Position numbers and translations under genes: made by a program. DNA of 64,000 bases from Pontibacterium sinense (GTDB lineage Bacteria > Pseudomonadota > Gammaproteobacteria > Pseudomonadales > Balneatricaceae): the NCBI RefSeq assembly GCF_015209595.1, contig NZ_JADEYS010000022.1:1-64000 (forward strand), given 5' to 3'. Below, in pieces: positions 47,118-57,364 of this stretch. Within the stretch, counting starts at the first letter, position 1. Every line of letters begins with the position of its first letter. The notes under the pieces were generated by a model. It was given only the letters and a program-made list of their open reading frames with translations. It did no database searches and was not told the origin of the DNA.

Positions 47118-47933
47118 GACCAATGTAGATGCCTCAGCAAGCTGCAAGCGGTGCCGTGCACTGCGCGTAAGCTCCCGCTTAACCTCTGGCAGAATAATTG
47201 CTGACGCAGGCACTAACCGGACACCCAGTTTTTTCAGATCCGGCAGTATACGCGCCAGATACGCCGAAGTTTCAGGGTATGGATGCCCGATGACCACCAC
47301 AAACCCAAACTTATTAGCAATATTCAGCGCCCGCTGAAACTGCCCGTGGATAAAGGCTTCATTGCTCTGATGATCTAAAAACACGTGACGTTTCAGGTAA
47401 GGCACCTGATTGTCCCGCGCCTTTTTCCATCCCACCGACTTTATCGTCGTGAGACTGTCGATAAAGTAGAGATCCCGTGCTTTGAGTGTATCCATCACCC
47501 ACTGCATAGGCTGATCCATACTGGTCAGCAAACTGCCCATATGGTTGTTAACGCCACTGACGTGCGGTGTGGCATCCAACGCTTGATCCAGCCCGGACAT
47601 GACGGCCTCACGTTCCATCTCAGGCGTTAACGCCCCAGGGCCCAGCGCCTTGGCAGCCGTATTCGCCATCGGCACATGCAGCATCACTTCACGCCCACTA
47701 TCATGCGCATCTACTGCAAATTTCTTAGCGTAGGGGGTATACGGCAGAATGGAGTACGTCACCGCACCGGGCAAGGCCAGTGCTGCTTCACCCCGCTTCA
47801 GGTTGTATCCCATATCATCAATGATCAGTACCATCCGTGGTTCAAAGGATTGCTCCGCATGGAGCAATCCGGACAGTGCACTGAGTAACAGCATCAGGCT
47901 GAGCTTTTGGCCCAGCTTATGAGTCCATAGCAA
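47085..47933 (-). CDS. divergent polysaccharide deacetylase family protein (YibQ-like)
   Basis: A 282-residue protein with a signal peptide (LSLMLLLSALSGLLHA). It has MVLIIDDMGYN, VMLHVPMA, GVNNHMGSLLT and VVIGHPYPET, the pattern of the YibQ group of polysaccharide deacetylase-like proteins. The aspartates and histidines for a metal site are present, but activity is unproven. It overlaps the TauE gene at its 3' end and follows ctpA by 2 bp. The envC-ctpA-yibQ order is common. Confidence 0.9.
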   Translation of the reverse strand: MLWTHKLGQKLSLMLLLSALSGLLHAEQSFEPRMVLIIDDMGYNLKRGEAALALPGAVTYSILPYTPYAKKFAVDAHDSGREVMLHVPMANTAAKALGPGALTPEMEREAVMSGLDQALDATPHVSGVNNHMGSLLTSMDQPMQWVMDTLKARDLYFIDSLTTIKSVGWKKARDNQVPYLKRHVFLDHQSNEAFIHGQFQRALNIANKFGFVVVIGHPYPETSAYLARILPDLKKLGVRLVPASAIILPEVKRELTRSARHRLQLAEASTLVLEQQRETITD

Positions 47934-47935
47934 TG

Positions 47936-49243
47936 TTATTGATCCTGTAACTTAACAATCGACAAGGCTTTTAATAACGCTACCGCCTCAAACAGCTGGA
48001 AATCTTCTCGTAGCAGTTCTCGCTCTTCTGCACGTTTAGCCATAGTGTCTTTATCGGCCTGACCATTCTCCAGATGTCCGCTAAGGTCACGCTCTTTCAG
48101 ATGAGAGCCGCCATTACCCAACGGTTTAAGTTCTGCATTGCCGACTTCGATATCCGGCTCGATCCCCTGCGCCTGAATAGAGCGGCCATTTGGGGTGAAG
48201 TAACGTGCCGTGGTCAGCTTAATGGCGCGATCTTTCGCCAACGGCAGTATGGTTTGCACTGAACCTTTACCAAAGCTGTCGGTGCCCATAATCACCGCAC
48301 GTTTTTGGTCTTGCAGTGCTCCTGCGACAATCTCAGAGGCAGACGCTGAACCACCATTGATCAACACGACCAGTGGCAGTTCCGGTAGTGCGGTCTGACT
48401 GTTCGCTTCAAACAGCTGATCGGAATTTGGCAAACGGCCTTCGGTATACACAATCGTGCCCTGTGACAGGAATGCATTGCCCACATCCACTGCAGCCTGC
48501 AACACACCGCCGGGGTTGTTGCGCAGATCCAACACCAAACCGTTGAGGTTGCCGTCTTCCTGCAGTGTCTCCAGCTGTCTTACTAACTCTTTACCGGTAT
48601 TGACCTGGAACTGAGTGATACGGATATAGCCATAGCCGGGCTCGATAATCCGACTTTTCACACTGGCAACATGAATGATGTCACGGACAACGGTGATCTC
48701 GATCGGTTTATCTCGTCCCTCACGCAGAATCGTCAGCACGATCGGCTCACCCGGCTCACCTCGCATGTGATTAATCGCTTCTTCCAATGACATACTGGCC
48801 ACCGGTTGATCATCCAGTTGGGTGATCAGATCACCCGCTTTAACACCCGCTCGCTCTGCCGGAGTGTCGTCAATGGGGGTGATGACACGGATATAAGGCT
48901 CTTCCATACCCACTTCGATACCCAATCCCCCAAACTCGCCACTGGTATGCACCTGCAGGGCTTCAAACTCTTCCTTGTCCATATAATTGGAATGAGGATC
49001 AAGACCCGCCAGCATGCCACGTACGGCATCCTGCAACAGCTTGGCGTCATCGACGGGTTCTACATAAGCATTCTTGATGCGTTCATACACTTCGGCGAAG
49101 AGACGCAGCTCTTCCAGGGGCAGCTGCTTAGCGGTTTCATCAGGTACCGCCGGCGTCTCAGCCGCTGCAGTAAAGGCAACACCACACAGAGATACCATCA
49201 CCAGTGAACGCAGCGCGCGCTGCACTGTTTTATGCAGATTCAT
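47936..49243 (-). CDS. ctpA: C-terminal processing peptidase, S41 family
   Basis: A 435-residue periplasmic serine protease with a signal peptide (residues 1-29, cleavage near AAAET). A PDZ domain (about 95-180; GGLGIEVGMEEPYIRVITPI) and the S41 catalytic domain follow. The serine is in INGGSASASEIVAGAL and the lysine in TDSFGKGSVQT, so the serine-lysine dyad is complete. It is in the envC-ctpA-yibQ operon and probably acts on cell-wall hydrolases. Confidence 0.94.
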   Translation of the reverse strand: MNLHKTVQRALRSLVMVSLCGVAFTAAAETPAVPDETAKQLPLEELRLFAEVYERIKNAYVEPVDDAKLLQDAVRGMLAGLDPHSNYMDKEEFEALQVHTSGEFGGLGIEVGMEEPYIRVITPIDDTPAERAGVKAGDLITQLDDQPVASMSLEEAINHMRGEPGEPIVLTILREGRDKPIEITVVRDIIHVASVKSRIIEPGYGYIRITQFQVNTGKELVRQLETLQEDGNLNGLVLDLRNNPGGVLQAAVDVGNAFLSQGTIVYTEGRLPNSDQLFEANSQTALPELPLVVLINGGSASASEIVAGALQDQKRAVIMGTDSFGKGSVQTILPLAKDRAIKLTTARYFTPNGRSIQAQGIEPDIEVGNAELKPLGNGGSHLKERDLSGHLENGQADKDTMAKRAEERELLREDFQLFEAVALLKALSIVKLQDQ

Positions 49244-49270
49244 AGTTTGTTCCTTATAGTCCAGACGCGG

Positions 49271-50452
49271 CTAGCGTCGGGTGAGCCAGCGTTTTGGATT
49301 GGTCGCCTTTCCTTTGTAACGGATCGCAAAATATAGCCCTGGTTGAGCCCGGCCGCCGCTGGCACCCACCGTTGCCACAGTTTCACCGGCAGATACCCAA
49401 TCACCCACATCACGCTGTAGTGTTTCATTGTAGCCGTAAAGGGTGAGGTAATTACCACCGTGGTCAATTATCAGTACCAGTCCATGTCCGCGTAACCAGT
49501 CAGAAAACACCACGCGCCCATGATGGGCCGCTTTAACGTCGCGCCCAGCCTTCGCGGCGATCCAAACGCCATCATAACGAATATTATCCGCTACGCTACC
49601 AAAGCCCCGGCGGATCTTACCGGTCACTGGCCAGGCCAGCTTACCTTTCAGCTCCCGAAAATCCTTACCATCCCGGGCCAATGCGGCTTTATCGATTGTG
49701 CGCTGAACTTGTTTCAGCACCTTTTCCATTCGCTGGCGATCTGCTTTCAAACGGGCTAAACGTTTCTGGTCAGACTTAATGTCTCCCTGAATTGCTGCCA
49801 ACGTCCTGCCACGCTCTTTACGTTTTTTTTCCAGGTCATCCCTTTCCAACTTCAGCTGACGGCGTTTTACCACCATCTTCTGTTCAGTGTCGGACAATTC
49901 AGTTTCCGTATTGTTCAGCTGTTCAAGGCGGGATTTGAAGCTTTTAATCTGATTGGCCAGCTCACCATTGATGATCCCAAAGTAACGCATCATGCGTGAG
50001 ATCTCTTCCGGATCACGCTGCATCAACAACACCTGCAACCAGGGCTGGTGTCCCTGTTTGTATTGTTCGCGTAACTGTCGGCTGATGGAAACAGCACGCT
50101 TATTCAGCTCGTTGCGTAATTTATCACGCTTGCCTTCCAGCGAACCGGCATGGGATCCAAGACGGGAAAGCTGCTTATCCAGTGCACGAATTTGGTTACT
50201 GATCCGGCCAATGGACACCTCACTTTTTCGCAGCTTGCTGCTCAGACTGGAGGCCTGACCTTCACTTTTAGACAATTGTTTCTGCAGACTCGCAATATCT
50301 TTTTTAAGTTTGCGAATCTGAGCGTCAGAGGCCTGACCATCCGCCGCAAGCGCAACAGAGGTCAGCGAAAAGAGGAGTAACAGCGGCAGGCAAAGCTTGC
50401 GTAATAGCAACAAACAGCCCACCACTGATTGCCGGGTCAAGTACGGCTCCAT
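49271..50452 (-). CDS. envC: murein hydrolase activator EnvC
   Basis: A 393-residue periplasmic protein. A signal peptide (LCLPLLLLFSLTSVALAAD) precedes a long coiled coil (about residues 40-260) and a C-terminal LytM/M23 domain (about 280-390; GVWIAAKAGRDVKAAHHGRV, HGLVLIIDHGGNYLTLYGYN). The metal ligands of active M23 enzymes are incomplete (for example no H-X-H: LTLYGYN replaces the usual LYGHN), so it is an activator of amidases, not a hydrolase, as in E. coli EnvC. It lies 19 bp after gpmI. Confidence 0.95.
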   Translation of the reverse strand: MEPYLTRQSVVGCLLLLRKLCLPLLLLFSLTSVALAADGQASDAQIRKLKKDIASLQKQLSKSEGQASSLSSKLRKSEVSIGRISNQIRALDKQLSRLGSHAGSLEGKRDKLRNELNKRAVSISRQLREQYKQGHQPWLQVLLMQRDPEEISRMMRYFGIINGELANQIKSFKSRLEQLNNTETELSDTEQKMVVKRRQLKLERDDLEKKRKERGRTLAAIQGDIKSDQKRLARLKADRQRMEKVLKQVQRTIDKAALARDGKDFRELKGKLAWPVTGKIRRGFGSVADNIRYDGVWIAAKAGRDVKAAHHGRVVFSDWLRGHGLVLIIDHGGNYLTLYGYNETLQRDVGDWVSAGETVATVGASGGRAQPGLYFAIRYKGKATNPKRWLTRR

Positions 50453-50470
50453 CCTGATCCCGGCCCTGCC

Positions 50471-52024
50471 TTACTTAGCGAGTAGCAGGGAGTTGCCGGT
50501 CATCTCTGCTGGCGCATCAACCGCCATCAGATCCAGCAAGGTCGGCGCCAGGTCGCAGAGTGCACCATCTTTTAAGCTGATGTCAGCAGCACGTGGGCCA
50601 TCATAAACCAGCGCCACCGGCCAGATTGTATGGGCCGTGTGTGGCTGTCCGGTTTTCGGATCTACCATCATCTCCACGTTCCCGTGGTCCGCCGTAATCA
50701 GCGCCTCACCACCCACTTCTGCCATCGCTTCCAGCACTTGGCGAATGCTGTCATCCACCGCTTCGACGGCTTTCACTGCCGCGTCAAAGACGCCGGTATG
50801 ACCCACCATATCGCCATTGGCAAAGTTGCAGACGATCAGATCAAACTTGCCGCTTTTAATCGCTTCAACCAGCTTTGCGGTCACTTCCGGCGCGCTCATT
50901 TCAGGCTGCAGGTCGTAGGTTGCCACGTCGGGGGATGGCACCAAAATACGTTCTTCACCCGGATATACCGCTTCCTGACCGCCATTAAAGAAGAATGTCA
51001 CATGGGCATATTTTTCCGTTTCCGCGATGCGCAGCTGGGTTTTACCCAAACCGGAGAGATACTCGCCCAGATCGTTGGTGATCGTCAGCGGCGGATATGC
51101 ACACGCAGCATCGATGCTTGCTGCGTATTCGGTCATCATCACATAACTGGATAGCGCTGGAGTAACGCTACGTTCAAAACCTTCAAATTCAGTGCCTTCA
51201 ACAAAACAACGGGTGATTTCACGAGCACGATCCGGGCGGAAATTGGCACAGATCAGCACATCACCGTCTTCCACCTTCGCCAACGCTGCGCCAGACGCAT
51301 CACTAATCACCGTGGCCTGTACAAATTCGTCATTTTCATCACGGGCATACGCTGCCGCCAGTGCGGCCTGTCCAGACTCTGCAGTCTGTGCAGCAGTACC
51401 CAGTGTCATGGCATCGTACGCCTGCTGCACACGATCCCAGCGGTTGTCACGATCCATCGCAAAATAACGCCCAACAACCGTTGCGATGCCGCCAAAGCCC
51501 AACTCATCGAATTTCGCCTGCATTTTTAGCAGCGATGGCTCGGCCGAACGTGGTGGCATATCGCGTCCGTCCAGAATGGCATGCAGGTAGATTGCTTTTG
51601 CACCACGTTTCGCAGCCATATCGATCAGCGCAATAATGTGATCTTCATGGCTGTGTACACCACCCGGAGACAGCAAACCCAACAGATGCACCGCTTTACC
51701 GGCCGCAATGGCTTTATCCATTCCCTCGACGAGTACTTCGTTGTCGAAAAAATCACCATCGGCAATCGCCTTAGAGATACGGGTAAAGTTCTGATACACC
51801 GTGCGGCCCGCACCGATGTTCATGTGCCCCACTTCAGAGTTGCCCATTTGGCCTTCAGGCAAACCCACGGCCAGACCGGAAGTCGCAATACGGGAAACAG
51901 GATTGTTCGCCAGTAGCGAATCCCATACCGGGGTATTAGCCGCTTCAATCGCTGAAGACTCGGACGCTTCGATACCGAAACCATCCAGAATAATAAGAGC
52001 TTTAGGTGCGCGCGCGTTGGTCAT
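50471..52024 (-). CDS. gpmI: 2,3-bisphosphoglycerate-independent phosphoglycerate mutase
   Basis: A 517-residue cytoplasmic glycolytic enzyme that interconverts 3- and 2-phosphoglycerate. The catalytic serine is in [16 protein letters not shown]; metal-binding residues appear in [20 protein letters not shown] and ITADHGNVE. The length is standard. It leads the gpmI-envC-ctpA-yibQ operon and is divergent from the rhodanese gene. Confidence 0.98.
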   Translation of the reverse strand: MTNARAPKALIILDGFGIEASESSAIEAANTPVWDSLLANNPVSRIATSGLAVGLPEGQMGNSEVGHMNIGAGRTVYQNFTRISKAIADGDFFDNEVLVEGMDKAIAAGKAVHLLGLLSPGGVHSHEDHIIALIDMAAKRGAKAIYLHAILDGRDMPPRSAEPSLLKMQAKFDELGFGGIATVVGRYFAMDRDNRWDRVQQAYDAMTLGTAAQTAESGQAALAAAYARDENDEFVQATVISDASGAALAKVEDGDVLICANFRPDRAREITRCFVEGTEFEGFERSVTPALSSYVMMTEYAASIDAACAYPPLTITNDLGEYLSGLGKTQLRIAETEKYAHVTFFFNGGQEAVYPGEERILVPSPDVATYDLQPEMSAPEVTAKLVEAIKSGKFDLIVCNFANGDMVGHTGVFDAAVKAVEAVDDSIRQVLEAMAEVGGEALITADHGNVEMMVDPKTGQPHTAHTIWPVALVYDGPRAADISLKDGALCDLAPTLLDLMAVDAPAEMTGNSLLLAK

Positions 52025-52272
52025 AGTGGGCCTGTCTTTCCGCCATAAAATATAGAGTTCCGATTGCCCGCTATTCTACGCATATCAGCCCCTGAACGCG
52101 AATCACTCCCCCCTTCATTCAGAGCGCCCCTTTTATAGACATAAGCGACAGAAAAAAACGGACAAATGCAGAGAATTTCGCTCTCCGCCTTATACCCGCA
52201 CTGATCGCGTTGTATACTTACCGGCTTTGATTTAACGCCAGACCTAAGCGGTCATCCGAGTCGGGAAAAACA

Positions 52273-52686
52273 ATGGAACAAGTGATCGAGTTTATTGGTA
52301 ACCATGTCCTTCTGGTTTCAGCCTGGTTGCTGACATTGGTTATGTTGCTGTGGAACGAAAACCGCAAAGCGGGCAAGGCGGTCACTCCAGCCATTGCGAC
52401 CCAGCTGATCAACAAAGAAAGCGCTCTGATTCTGGACATTCGTCCGAAGAAAGAGTGGGAGACCGGCCATATTACTGGCGCTCGCCACCTGCCTATCGCC
52501 GAACTCGATCGTCGTATGGACGAACTGAACAAGTTCAAAGAGAAGCCGATCATTGTTGTCTGCAACCTGGGTCAGACAGCAGGCAGTGCGTCGAAGAAAC
52601 TGCTGGCCGGCGGCTTCACTAATGTTGTACGCCTGTCCGGTGGTATGACAGAGTGGAAAGCACAGTCCCTGCCGGTGGTTAAGTAA
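52273..52686 (+). CDS. membrane-anchored rhodanese-like protein (YibN type)
   Basis: A 137-residue protein with one N-terminal membrane segment (about residues 10-26), then a single rhodanese domain. The active-site loop is VVCNLGQTAGSA with the cysteine in place; ILDIRPKKEWETGHITGARH is the typical N-terminal block. It probably carries sulfur as a persulfide at the inner membrane. It is followed by grxC after 3 bp, the conserved yibN-grxC-secB order. Confidence 0.93.
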   Translation: MEQVIEFIGNHVLLVSAWLLTLVMLLWNENRKAGKAVTPAIATQLINKESALILDIRPKKEWETGHITGARHLPIAELDRRMDELNKFKEKPIIVVCNLGQTAGSASKKLLAGGFTNVVRLSGGMTEWKAQSLPVVK

Positions 52687-52689
52687 GTC

Positions 52690-52944
52690 ATGAAAGACAC
52701 GCTGATCTACACCACCGCAATCTGCCCTTTTTGTGTCCGTGCAAAAATGCTGCTGGATCATAAAGGCGTGGAATATACAGAAATTGATATTCACCGGCAG
52801 CAAGGTGCTCGTCAGGAGATGATGCAGCGCGCGAACCGCCACACTGTACCGCAGATTTTTGTTGGCGATACACACGTAGGCGGCTGCGACGATCTCTTTG
52901 CACTTGAGCATCAGGGCAAACTTGACGCCCTGCTGGCCGAATAA
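52690..52944 (+). CDS. grxC: glutaredoxin 3
   Basis: An 84-residue thiol-disulfide reductase. The redox site is CPFC (TTAICPFCVRAKMLL), where CPYC is more usual in E. coli. The cis-proline loop is TVPQIFVGDTHVGGCDDL, standard for the class. The size matches Grx3. Second gene of the rhodanese-grxC-secB operon. Confidence 0.97.
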   Translation: MKDTLIYTTAICPFCVRAKMLLDHKGVEYTEIDIHRQQGARQEMMQRANRHTVPQIFVGDTHVGGCDDLFALEHQGKLDALLAE

Positions 52945-52974
52945 AAGCTAATTCAAAAATTTAAGGATAGTACG

Positions 52975-53454
52975 ATGGCTGAGAACGAACAGAATCAGGC
53001 GGCTGAAGCACAGGGCCCACAGTTTGCAGTACAGCGCGTTTACCTGAAAGACGCGTCTCTGGAGTCCCCAAACGCACCAGAAATCTTCACTAAAGCGTGG
53101 CAGCCAGAGATCAACCTGGATATGAACTCCCGCACACAGCAGCTCGGTGAAGGCGCGTACGAAGTTGTCCTGACGCTGACGGTGACTGTTAAAAATGAAG
53201 ATGAGACTGCATTCCTGACTGAGATTCAGCAGGCAGGCATTTTCTCCATCTCAGGTCTGGAAGAAGCTGAACTGCACCACACACTGGGTGCATTCTGCCC
53301 GAACATCCTGTTCCCGTACGCACGTGAAGCGATCGACAACATGGTGACCAAAGCAAGCTTTCCTCCACTGATGCTGGCTCCGGTTAACTTCGATGCACTG
53401 TACGCACAGCAGCTGGCTCAACAGCAGTCACAGGCGGAAGGCGCAAGCCACTAA
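52975..53454 (+). CDS. secB: protein-export chaperone SecB
   Basis: A 159-residue tetrameric cytoplasmic chaperone that keeps preproteins unfolded and passes them to SecA. Visible family blocks: [39 protein letters not shown], and the C-terminal [20 protein letters not shown] followed by [14 protein letters not shown]. The C-terminal tail is acidic-poor but full length. Third gene of the operon, 30 bp after grxC; an intrinsic terminator follows. Confidence 0.98.
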   Translation: MAENEQNQAAEAQGPQFAVQRVYLKDASLESPNAPEIFTKAWQPEINLDMNSRTQQLGEGAYEVVLTLTVTVKNEDETAFLTEIQQAGIFSISGLEEAELHHTLGAFCPNILFPYAREAIDNMVTKASFPPLMLAPVNFDALYAQQLAQQQSQAEGASH

Positions 53455-53476
53455 TCAGCGATTGCTGATCACGCAC

Positions 53477-53508
53477 AAAAAAGCCGGAGCAGATGCGCCG
53501 GCTTTTTT
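53477..53508. terminator. bidirectional terminator after secB
   Basis: AAAAAAGCCGG (53477-53487) pairs with CCGGCTTTTTT (53498-53508) around a ten-base loop. It ends the plus-strand rhodanese-grxC-secB operon and the minus-strand M14 peptidase gene. Confidence 0.92.
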
Positions 53509-53526
53509 ATATCTAAATACAGGCAA

Positions 53527-54426
53527 TCACTTATCTGAACTCGCAGGAACCACACCCTTTTCATCGCCCCCCTCGGCAATCTGACTTTCAGGTTGCGCTT
53601 TAACCCGCACCCAACGTACCAGATCAACCCACATGCGACTGATATCGGTTGCAGACGGCATAATGCCCGCATACGGTAGCTCAATCGTCATCACCGGTAC
53701 ATTTTTAACGTACCAGCCATAGTTGCCCAAAGATCCCGGATAGGTCCCCAGGTGACGTAAATACAATGGTCCCAGCTTCTGTGGTGGCTGTTTATCACCA
53801 TCAAAATCCAGAATGCCGTGAGGTGCATGCACCGATACAATTACGCTAGGTTTGTACTCTTCGATCAGTGTATGAATCATTTTGCTTTCTGGTTCACTGA
53901 GCGGCTTCTCGCCCGGGTAATAACGCTTACGCTTGCTTGCTTGCTTCCAATATTCCAGCGGTGTCAGCTTGGCCTCAGCCGGTATAAAGTTGCGATTGAG
54001 ATCAACATTGTTGGCATTCACACGGGTCGCCGGGCGACGTAGCAGTCCGTCAGGATTTGCCAGCGGCAGGAAATGCCAGTCGAACGAACCACTGTGATGC
54101 TGATTCAGTTTATTCAGCCACTTGAAGGTCACGCTGACACTGGATAACTCATCACCGTGGATACCACCAATAAACAAGATCCGCACCGGATTCTTCACAC
54201 CCGGTTTGGCCGCATAATGCGCTTCCAGAATAGGCTGATTACTGGCGGAATAAAATCGCGGCTGGTAGAACTGGATATTAGAGCACTCTTGATAAGAAAC
54301 ACTCGCCAGTCGGCCACTGATTTTTTTACACATCTGTGCCACTTCATCGGACTTGTCGGTCTGGGCCTTGGCCTGTACCTGAGATCCGATCAGCAACAAC
54401 GCGAGAAGGGAAACAATCACCCGCAT
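53527..54426 (-). CDS. secreted M14 zinc carboxypeptidase, MpaA-like
   Basis: A 299-residue protein with a signal peptide (VSLLALLLIGSQVQAKA). M14 metal ligands are in GGIHGDELSS (H-X2-E) and SVHAPHGILD; the substrate-binding block LANPDGLLRRPATRVNANNV and VDLNRNF resemble MpaA, the murein tripeptide amidase. E. coli MpaA is cytoplasmic, so a periplasmic form would act on wall fragments before uptake. I chose ATG 54426, which places the signal peptide correctly. Confidence 0.87.
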   Translation of the reverse strand: MRVIVSLLALLLIGSQVQAKAQTDKSDEVAQMCKKISGRLASVSYQECSNIQFYQPRFYSASNQPILEAHYAAKPGVKNPVRILFIGGIHGDELSSVSVTFKWLNKLNQHHSGSFDWHFLPLANPDGLLRRPATRVNANNVDLNRNFIPAEAKLTPLEYWKQASKRKRYYPGEKPLSEPESKMIHTLIEEYKPSVIVSVHAPHGILDFDGDKQPPQKLGPLYLRHLGTYPGSLGNYGWYVKNVPVMTIELPYAGIMPSATDISRMWVDLVRWVRVKAQPESQIAEGGDEKGVVPASSDK

Positions 54427-54473
54427 CTTAGTACCTGTTATTAAGTCAATCAAAACGCACTGACAAGGCAGCC

Positions 54474-54794
54474 TCAGCTGCGCTCGCCACGCGCCATTCG
54501 CAACAACGTCTCTGCCGCCCCTGTCGTCAGCACCGATTCAATCTCCGCTGCTTGCATGGGTATAACACTGAGCATTGCGTTTGCGGGCACTTGCCTGAAA
54601 TCAGCCAACTGCTGCAACGTATCCACCAGCACAACACAAGGTAACACCTGCTGCTGAAGTGCCAATATATTGATACGCTGAGTTTCACCAGCCTGAAAGA
54701 GAATCCGTCCGCCGAGGTGGTCAACTGCTGCAAGACAGCTTGGCGACGACATTAAAGGGTCGAACTGGGTGAGGATTATAGCATCCTGCTTCAT
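54474..54794 (-). CDS. hypothetical protein
   Basis: A 106-residue protein of no recognised family. It is hydrophobic-rich but has no convincing membrane segment or signal peptide. Predicted strands and helices (VLPCVVLVDTLQQLADFRQV) could fit a small alpha/beta domain such as a degenerate receiver-like fold, but this is speculation. It is divergent from the MEKHLA gene and 47 bp upstream of the M14 peptidase gene on the same strand. Confidence 0.45.
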   Translation of the reverse strand: MKQDAIILTQFDPLMSSPSCLAAVDHLGGRILFQAGETQRINILALQQQVLPCVVLVDTLQQLADFRQVPANAMLSVIPMQAAEIESVLTTGAAETLLRMARGERS

Positions 54795-54864
54795 GATTTT
54801 AGGTTCATTCTATTCATGTTAAGCGTTAGTATCGCAGTCCATGCTTCATTCTGACAAGGGCTCC

Positions 54865-55341
54865 ATGTCTCCTATGCAACCGTGGCAAAACGAATCGATC
54901 ATTCATTTATCCCAGATCATTATCCAGAGCTTTCGTGAACGCCTGGGTCATCCGCTGAACAATCTACCTGCTACAGCCACCGGACAGGAGTTGGCTCAAG
55001 CCCTGTACGAAGCCCCTTTTGTGATACTGGCCCATGATGGTGCAACTGACCCCTGCTTTACCTACGCAAACCTGACCGCGCAGCAGTTATGGGAGCTGGA
55101 GTGGGAGGAGTTTATCGGCATGCCATCACGGTACTCAGCAGAACCGGATCTGAGAGAAGTACGTGCTGCGATGCTGGAACGGGTACAGAGGGATGGCTAC
55201 ATCGATGACTATCGTGGCATCCGTATCAGCAAAACAGGTCAGCGCTTTGAGTTGGGCAAAACGGTTGTCTGGAATTTACAGGATACTGAAGGAGTTGCCT
55301 GTGGTCAGGCCGCCACCTTCAGTGAATGGACGGCGCTGTAG
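54865..55341 (+). CDS. MEKHLA domain protein
   Basis: A 158-residue protein consisting almost wholly of a MEKHLA domain, a PAS-like fold first described at the end of plant HD-ZIP III factors. Matching blocks are ALYEAPFVILAHDGATDPCF, YANLTAQQLWELEWEEF, MPSRYSAEPDLREVR and KTVVWNLQD. It probably binds a small ligand; no output domain is attached. ATG 54865 has AAGGG close upstream; ATG 54841 would add eight residues. It converges on trmL. Confidence 0.78.
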   Translation: MSPMQPWQNESIIHLSQIIIQSFRERLGHPLNNLPATATGQELAQALYEAPFVILAHDGATDPCFTYANLTAQQLWELEWEEFIGMPSRYSAEPDLREVRAAMLERVQRDGYIDDYRGIRISKTGQRFELGKTVVWNLQDTEGVACGQAATFSEWTAL

Positions 55342-55361
55342 GCAACCGCAGAGATGCAGAT

Positions 55362-55826
55362 TTACTGACCGCCACTAAAACCTAACTGCCGCCATGCTTC
55401 ATATACAACAACAGCACAGGCATTCGATAAGTTAAGGCTGCGGCTCTCTTCCTTCATCGGCAAACGCAGCAGCGTTTCCTGTGGCAGCGATTCCCGCACT
55501 TCAGGTGGCAATCCTCGCGTCTCCGGGCCAAACAATAGCACATCACCCGGCAGGAACTGAGCGTCGCAGTAGTTACCTGTGCCTTTGGTTGTCAGCGCCC
55601 AAACATTCTGCGGCTGAATCGCCTCCAGCGCAGCGTCTAGATCTTTATGTACTTGCACAGCCGCAAACTCATGATAATCCAGTCCCGCACGGCGCAGTTT
55701 TTTGTCATCAAAATCAAAACCCAGCGGTTCTACAAGATGAAGCTGAAACCCGGTATTCGCGCACAAGCGAATGATATTGCCGGTATTCGGCGGAATTTCA
55801 GGTTCGAAGAGAACAACATGCAGCAT
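55362..55826 (-). CDS. trmL: tRNA (cytidine/uridine-34-2'-O)-methyltransferase
   Basis: A 154-residue SPOUT methyltransferase that modifies the wobble base of two leucine tRNAs. The knotted SAM-binding region is FGPETRGLP and [19 protein letters not shown]; the N-terminus [20 protein letters not shown] is typical. ATG 55826 is chosen; a TTG at 55853 is less likely. Confidence 0.96.
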   Translation of the reverse strand: MLHVVLFEPEIPPNTGNIIRLCANTGFQLHLVEPLGFDFDDKKLRRAGLDYHEFAAVQVHKDLDAALEAIQPQNVWALTTKGTGNYCDAQFLPGDVLLFGPETRGLPPEVRESLPQETLLRLPMKEESRSLNLSNACAVVVYEAWRQLGFSGGQ

Positions 55827-55933
55827 AGTCACACCCGTAGCAGCGATAGGCAAATAAGATAAAACGTGGCGGGAGTGTAAGACAGGGGCTGCTGCGGTTC
55901 AACAGCCCCTTAAAAAACTAAACAAACAGTATA

Positions 55934-57364
55934 TTACTCTTGATCGGCACTGCCTGTCGCCACATCCATATCCAGTTCTTTGATCTTACGGGTCAGGGTA
56001 TTGCGCCCCCACCCCAGCAGATTAGCCGCATCACGACGACGTCCGGCAGTATGCTTCAGCGCGGTCTCGATCATGATCCGCTCAAAGGTCGGTACAGCCT
56101 CATCCAGCAAACTGCTCTGCCCTAAAGATAGCTGCTGATCAGCCCAGTTTCGCAACGCTCCCTGCCAGTTATTGCTGGTGACCGTTTGGCCAGCCTCAGA
56201 CTCCAACAGCTCAGGCGGCAGGTCAGAAATTAGCACTTCCCGACCGGATGCCATCACCGTCAACCAGCGACAAGTGTTCTCCAGCTGACGCACGTTACCA
56301 GCCCAGGATAAACCACATATATAGGTTTCCGCTTCATCGCTGAGCGTTTTAGGTTCAACGCCCAACTCTTCCGCAGAGCTTGTCAGAAAATGGCGCGTCA
56401 GACGCGGAATATCCTCACGACGCTCGGACAAGGTAGGCAGATGAATACGTATCACGTTAAGGCGATGGAACAGATCCTCACGGAAACGCCCCTCCTGTAC
56501 CAGTTGCTCCAGATTCTGATGGGTCGCGGCAATAATACGGACATCAACTTTCACCGGCGTGTGGCCACCCACCCGGTAGAACTCACTGTCTGCCAACACG
56601 CGTAGCAATCGGGTCTGCGCATCGGCGGGCATATCACCAATCTCATCAAGAAACAGCGTGCCACCATCCGCCTGCTCAAAGCGCCCTCGCCGTGCAGCGG
56701 CTGCGCCGGTAAATGCCCCTTTTTCATGACCAAACAGCTCTGACTCGATCAAATCATGAGGAATCGCGGCCATGTTCAGCGGTATAAACGATTGTTCACG
56801 ACGCGGACTGTGCTTGTGCAATGCATGAGCGACCAGCTCTTTACCGGTTCCCGATTCACCATTGATCAACACGGTAATATTGGATTGCGATAAACGTCCG
56901 ATGGCGCGAAACACCTCCTGCATCGCAGGGGCCTCGCCGATAATTTCGGTCTCCGCGTCTGCGACCTGTTCCTCAACTTGTTTTTGCTGCTCAATCGCAT
57001 GCTCCAACGCACGCTTCGCCAGTGCAACCGCCTCATCAACATCAAATGGTTTTGGCAGATACTCAAAGGCCCCACCCTTATAAGACGCTACCGCAGAATC
57101 CAGATCAGAATGCGCGGTCATGATGATGATAGGGATCTGAGGAAAGCGCTCCTGAATGTGATTAAGCAACGCCAGACCATCAGTACCCGGCATCCGGATA
57201 TCACTGATAATGGCGTCCGGCACTTGTGTTTCAAGCGCCTGAATCAGCACATCCGCACTGTCAAACACGGTATTATTGACACCTTCAGCGGTCAGGGCTT
57301 TCTCCAGTACCCAACGAATTGAGCGGTCGTCGTCAACGACCCAGACATTACCTGACAGACTCAT
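55934..57364 (-). CDS. ntrC: nitrogen regulation response regulator NtrC
   Basis: A 476-residue sigma-54 activator. Receiver domain (about residues 1-120) with phosphoacceptor aspartate in [14 protein letters not shown]+ domain (about 140-370) with Walker [10 protein letters not shown], the sigma-54 contact loop GAFTGA and LDEIGD; and a Fis-type helix-turn-helix at the end ([18 protein letters not shown]). When phosphorylated by NtrB it would activate -24/-12 promoters such as that of glnA. The start overlaps the end of ntrB by 17 bases. Confidence 0.98.
   Translation of the reverse strand: MSLSGNVWVVDDDRSIRWVLEKALTAEGVNNTVFDSADVLIQALETQVPDAIISDIRMPGTDGLALLNHIQERFPQIPIIIMTAHSDLDSAVASYKGGAFEYLPKPFDVDEAVALAKRALEHAIEQQKQVEEQVADAETEIIGEAPAMQEVFRAIGRLSQSNITVLINGESGTGKELVAHALHKHSPRREQSFIPLNMAAIPHDLIESELFGHEKGAFTGAAAARRGRFEQADGGTLFLDEIGDMPADAQTRLLRVLADSEFYRVGGHTPVKVDVRIIAATHQNLEQLVQEGRFREDLFHRLNVIRIHLPTLSERREDIPRLTRHFLTSSAEELGVEPKTLSDEAETYICGLSWAGNVRQLENTCRWLTVMASGREVLISDLPPELLESEAGQTVTSNNWQGALRNWADQQLSLGQSSLLDEAVPTFERIMIETALKHTAGRRRDAANLLGWGRNTLTRKIKELDMDVATGSADQE

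Noticed and set aside
49271-50452. EnvC as an active M23 peptidase
   Set aside because: The zinc ligands are incomplete in the LytM domain, which fits an amidase activator.
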